A DNA stretch of 64,000 nucleotides. It comes from Pseudonocardia autotrophica (GTDB taxonomy: Bacteria > Actinomycetota > Actinomycetes > Mycobacteriales > Pseudonocardiaceae). Positions 62,494-64,000 of the stretch are shown here, piece after piece. Made by a program: the position numbers and the translations under genes. The notes below the pieces were generated by a model. The model was given only the letters and a program-made list of their open reading frames with translations, had not been told where the DNA came from and did not search any database. Numbering within the stretch: position 1 is the first letter of the stretch; each line of letters starts with the position of its first letter. Location: assembly GCF_000717175.1 (NCBI RefSeq), contig NZ_JNYD01000003.1, positions 248,001 to 312,000 of the forward strand. Reading direction: 5' to 3'.

Positions 62494-63465
62494 GTGAGCC
62501 GATCGGAGCGCGGCGGCACGACCGTGCGTGGCCGTACCGGGTACGTCCGGGCGGCGAAGCTCGCCGGCCTCGGGCTGCTGACGATTCCGCTCCTGGCCGG
62601 GTGCTCGGTCGAGGAGGTCATCCGCTTCGGGTGGCCGGTGGGCGTCACGCCCGAGTCCGAGCAGATGCGTCACCTGTGGACCTGGTCGGCGATCGCCGCC
62701 CTCGTCGTGGGTGTCATCACCTGGGGCGCAATGTTCTGGGCGGTGGCGTTCCACCGCAAGAAGAAGGGCGACGACGAGTCGGTCCCGCGGCAGACGCAGT
62801 ACAACCTGCCGGTCGAGATCGTCTTCACGGTGATCCCGACGATCATCGTCGCGGTGCTCTTCGGCTTCACGGTCGCCGTGCAGCAGTACGTGGACAAGGA
62901 CAAGCCGGCCGACCTGGCGGTCGACGTCACCGGCTTCCAGTGGAACTGGGCCTTCAGCTACCCGGACCAGATCGCGGCCGACGGCAAGCCGGTCGAGACC
63001 ATCGGGACGTCGAACACGATCCCGCTGCTCGTCCTGCCGACGCAGCGGTCGATCGAGTTCACCATCGCGTCCAACGACGTGATCCACAGCTTCTACGTGC
63101 CGGAGTTCCTCTTCAAGCGGGACGTCTTCCCGATCCCGGAGAAGAACGACACGGACAACACCTTCGTGATCGACCGGATCGACCAGGAGGGCGCGTTCGT
63201 CGGCCGCTGCGCCGAGCTCTGCGGCACCTACCACGCGTCGATGAACTTCGAGGTACGCGCCCTGAACCCGGACCTGTACGACCGGTACATCGCGCTCCGC
63301 AAGCAGAGCAACCCGACCACGGGCGTGCCGTACACCGCCCAGGAGGCGCTGGCCACGCTGAACTGCGGCCAGTGGTGCGCCCCGGAGGCCATCACGACCC
63401 GTCCGTTCACCGACCGCGGGCAGCGCGCCCAGGCCGACGCCCAGCCCGTCGCGGCCGGGAACTGA
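62494..63465 (+). CDS. ctaC: Cytochrome c oxidase subunit II
   Basis: A 323-aa subunit of the aa3 oxidase that accepts electrons at the CuA site. A lipoprotein signal with lipobox LAGC is followed by two membrane helices (about 60-85 and 105-130), then the cupredoxin domain: DVIHSFYVPEF and CAELCGTYHASMNFEV, which together supply the His, Cys and Met ligands of CuA. GTG 62494 has GGGGAAGG upstream. Matches Rv2200c. The next gene, ctaF, follows after 13 bp. Confidence 0.97.
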   Translation: MSRSERGGTTVRGRTGYVRAAKLAGLGLLTIPLLAGCSVEEVIRFGWPVGVTPESEQMRHLWTWSAIAALVVGVITWGAMFWAVAFHRKKKGDDESVPRQTQYNLPVEIVFTVIPTIIVAVLFGFTVAVQQYVDKDKPADLAVDVTGFQWNWAFSYPDQIAADGKPVETIGTSNTIPLLVLPTQRSIEFTIASNDVIHSFYVPEFLFKRDVFPIPEKNDTDNTFVIDRIDQEGAFVGRCAELCGTYHASMNFEVRALNPDLYDRYIALRKQSNPTTGVPYTAQEALATLNCGQWCAPEAITTRPFTDRGQRAQADAQPVAAGN

Positions 63466-63478
63466 GGGAGGACCAGCG

Positions 63479-63877
63479 ATGAAGGTCGAATCCCGGATCT
63501 TCGAGATCTGCACCGCCTTCTTCTTCGTCGCCGCGATCGTCTACACGATCCTGACTCACGAGGCCGTGGGCATCGCCGCGCTGTTCCTCACCGGCGGGCT
63601 GTCGCTGATCATCGGCACGTACTTCCGGTTCGTGTCCCGCCGGCTCGAGGAGCGCCCCGAGGACAACCCGGAGGCCGAGGTCTCCGACGGCGCGGGCGAG
63701 GTCGGCTTCTTCTCGCCCGGCAGCTACTGGCCCATCGCCGTGGCCGCCTGCGCCGCGCTGGTCGGTGTCGGCCTGGCGTTCTTCTTCTGGTGGCTGATCG
63801 TGATCGCCGGCGTGCTGCTGCTGATCGCGGTCGGCGGGCTGGTCTTCGAGTACCACATCCGCCCCGCGGACCACTGA
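63479..63877 (+). CDS. ctaF: Cytochrome c oxidase subunit IV, actinobacterial type
   Basis: A 132-aa membrane protein with four helices (about 9-27, 33-49, 82-98 and 102-122) and the family opening MKVESRIFEICTAFFF. In actinobacteria this subunit is part of the cytochrome bcc-aa3 supercomplex. Equivalent to Rv2199c and in an operon with ctaC. GAGGAC lies upstream of the ATG. A terminator hairpin follows at 63887-63923. Confidence 0.95.
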   Translation: MKVESRIFEICTAFFFVAAIVYTILTHEAVGIAALFLTGGLSLIIGTYFRFVSRRLEERPEDNPEAEVSDGAGEVGFFSPGSYWPIAVAACAALVGVGLAFFFWWLIVIAGVLLLIAVGGLVFEYHIRPADH

Positions 63878-63886
63878 GTTCCCGCT

Positions 63887-63923
63887 CGACGGCGCCGGTT
63901 CCCCTCGGGGTCCGGCGCCGTCG
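63887..63923. terminator. Terminator hairpin after ctaF
   Basis: CGACGGCGCCGG pairs with CCGGCGCCGTCG (12 bp) around a loop that contains a nested CCCC/GGGG stem. Located 9 bp past the ctaF stop and 15 bp before the stop of the convergent partial ORF at the window edge. Confidence 0.8.
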
Positions 63924-63938
63924 GCGTTCTCGGGTCGT

Positions 63939-64000
63939 TCAGAGGGTGCGGTGCATGATGTGCAGCCCGACCAGCCCGTCCCGCGGGTGCCGGAAGGCCT
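63939..64000 (-). CDS. C-terminal end of an unidentified convergent gene (partial)
   Basis: A reading frame open from the window edge ends in TGA at 63939-63941 and encodes AFRHPRDGLVGLHIMHRTL. The composition is protein-like and the position, immediately past a terminator that would serve both strands, fits a convergent gene. Only 19 residues are visible, too few to name a family. Confidence 0.4.
   Translation of the reverse strand, partial: AFRHPRDGLVGLHIMHRTL

Overview
The window is high-GC actinobacterial chromosome with GTG/ATG starts, many 4-bp start/stop overlaps and mycothiol- and F420-type enzymes. Gene content points to Pseudonocardiaceae, probably Pseudonocardia or a close relative; the genus is inferred from style and not proven. 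I saw no rRNA, tRNA, CRISPR array, insertion sequence, phage gene or replication origin.

Layout. (1) 1-2.8 kb: the end of a molybdenum hydroxylase large subunit, then an FAH-family hydrolase overlapping a mycothiol-dependent maleylpyruvate isomerase-like gene, which suggests gentisate-type ring-cleavage catabolism. (2) 2.8-8 kb: a two-gene operon (53-aa peptide plus Cys-rich protein), a CalB-like lipase, an RNB ribonuclease and a GCS2-type ligase. (3) 8-14.4 kb: a signalling and polysaccharide island with two paralogous GAF-PP2C phosphatases, an anti-sigma-type ATPase, a STAS protein, a BcsA-like glycosyltransferase carrying a large insert, and a GH26-like hydrolase. (4) 14.5-64 kb: a housekeeping block that matches, from memory and in inverted orientation, the Mycobacterium tuberculosis Rv2225-Rv2199c order: panB, S33 protease, glnA2, glnE, glnA1, RDD, DUF4191, lipA, lipB, SDR epimerase, sucB/dlaT, pepA, gcvT, ilvE, cobS, cobT, DUF3043, glycerate kinase, HesB/IscA, adoK, asnB, ctaC, ctaF.

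The conserved block is interrupted by accessory insertions. 22.3-30.1 kb carries a DUF5685 protein with a 14-Cys tail, GH172-like, LysE, M23, MerR, M50, Ddn-like, HbpS-like and EamA genes. 34.3-39.4 kb carries an F420 oxidoreductase and a three-gene operon for a deacetylated exopolysaccharide (chitinase-like lipoprotein, Pro/Thr-rich membrane protein, fused deacetylase-GT2). lpdA sits upstream of sucB, and an FAD oxidoreductase sits next to lipB.

How it works together. glnA1, glnA2 and glnE form the nitrogen-assimilation core; glnA1 has a four-box GlnR-type operator and the GlnE target tyrosine. lipA and lipB supply lipoate to the twin lipoyl domains of SucB, which lpdA reoxidises. cobU-cobT-cobS form the nucleotide-loop part of cobalamin synthesis. 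ctaC and ctaF belong to the aa3 oxidase.

Non-coding structure is unusual. Three 40-nt palindromes with GTGAGTG ends sit just after plus-strand stops in convergent gaps. Four arrays of one 22-bp tandem repeat bracket two other convergent gaps, one of which holds a gene remnant.
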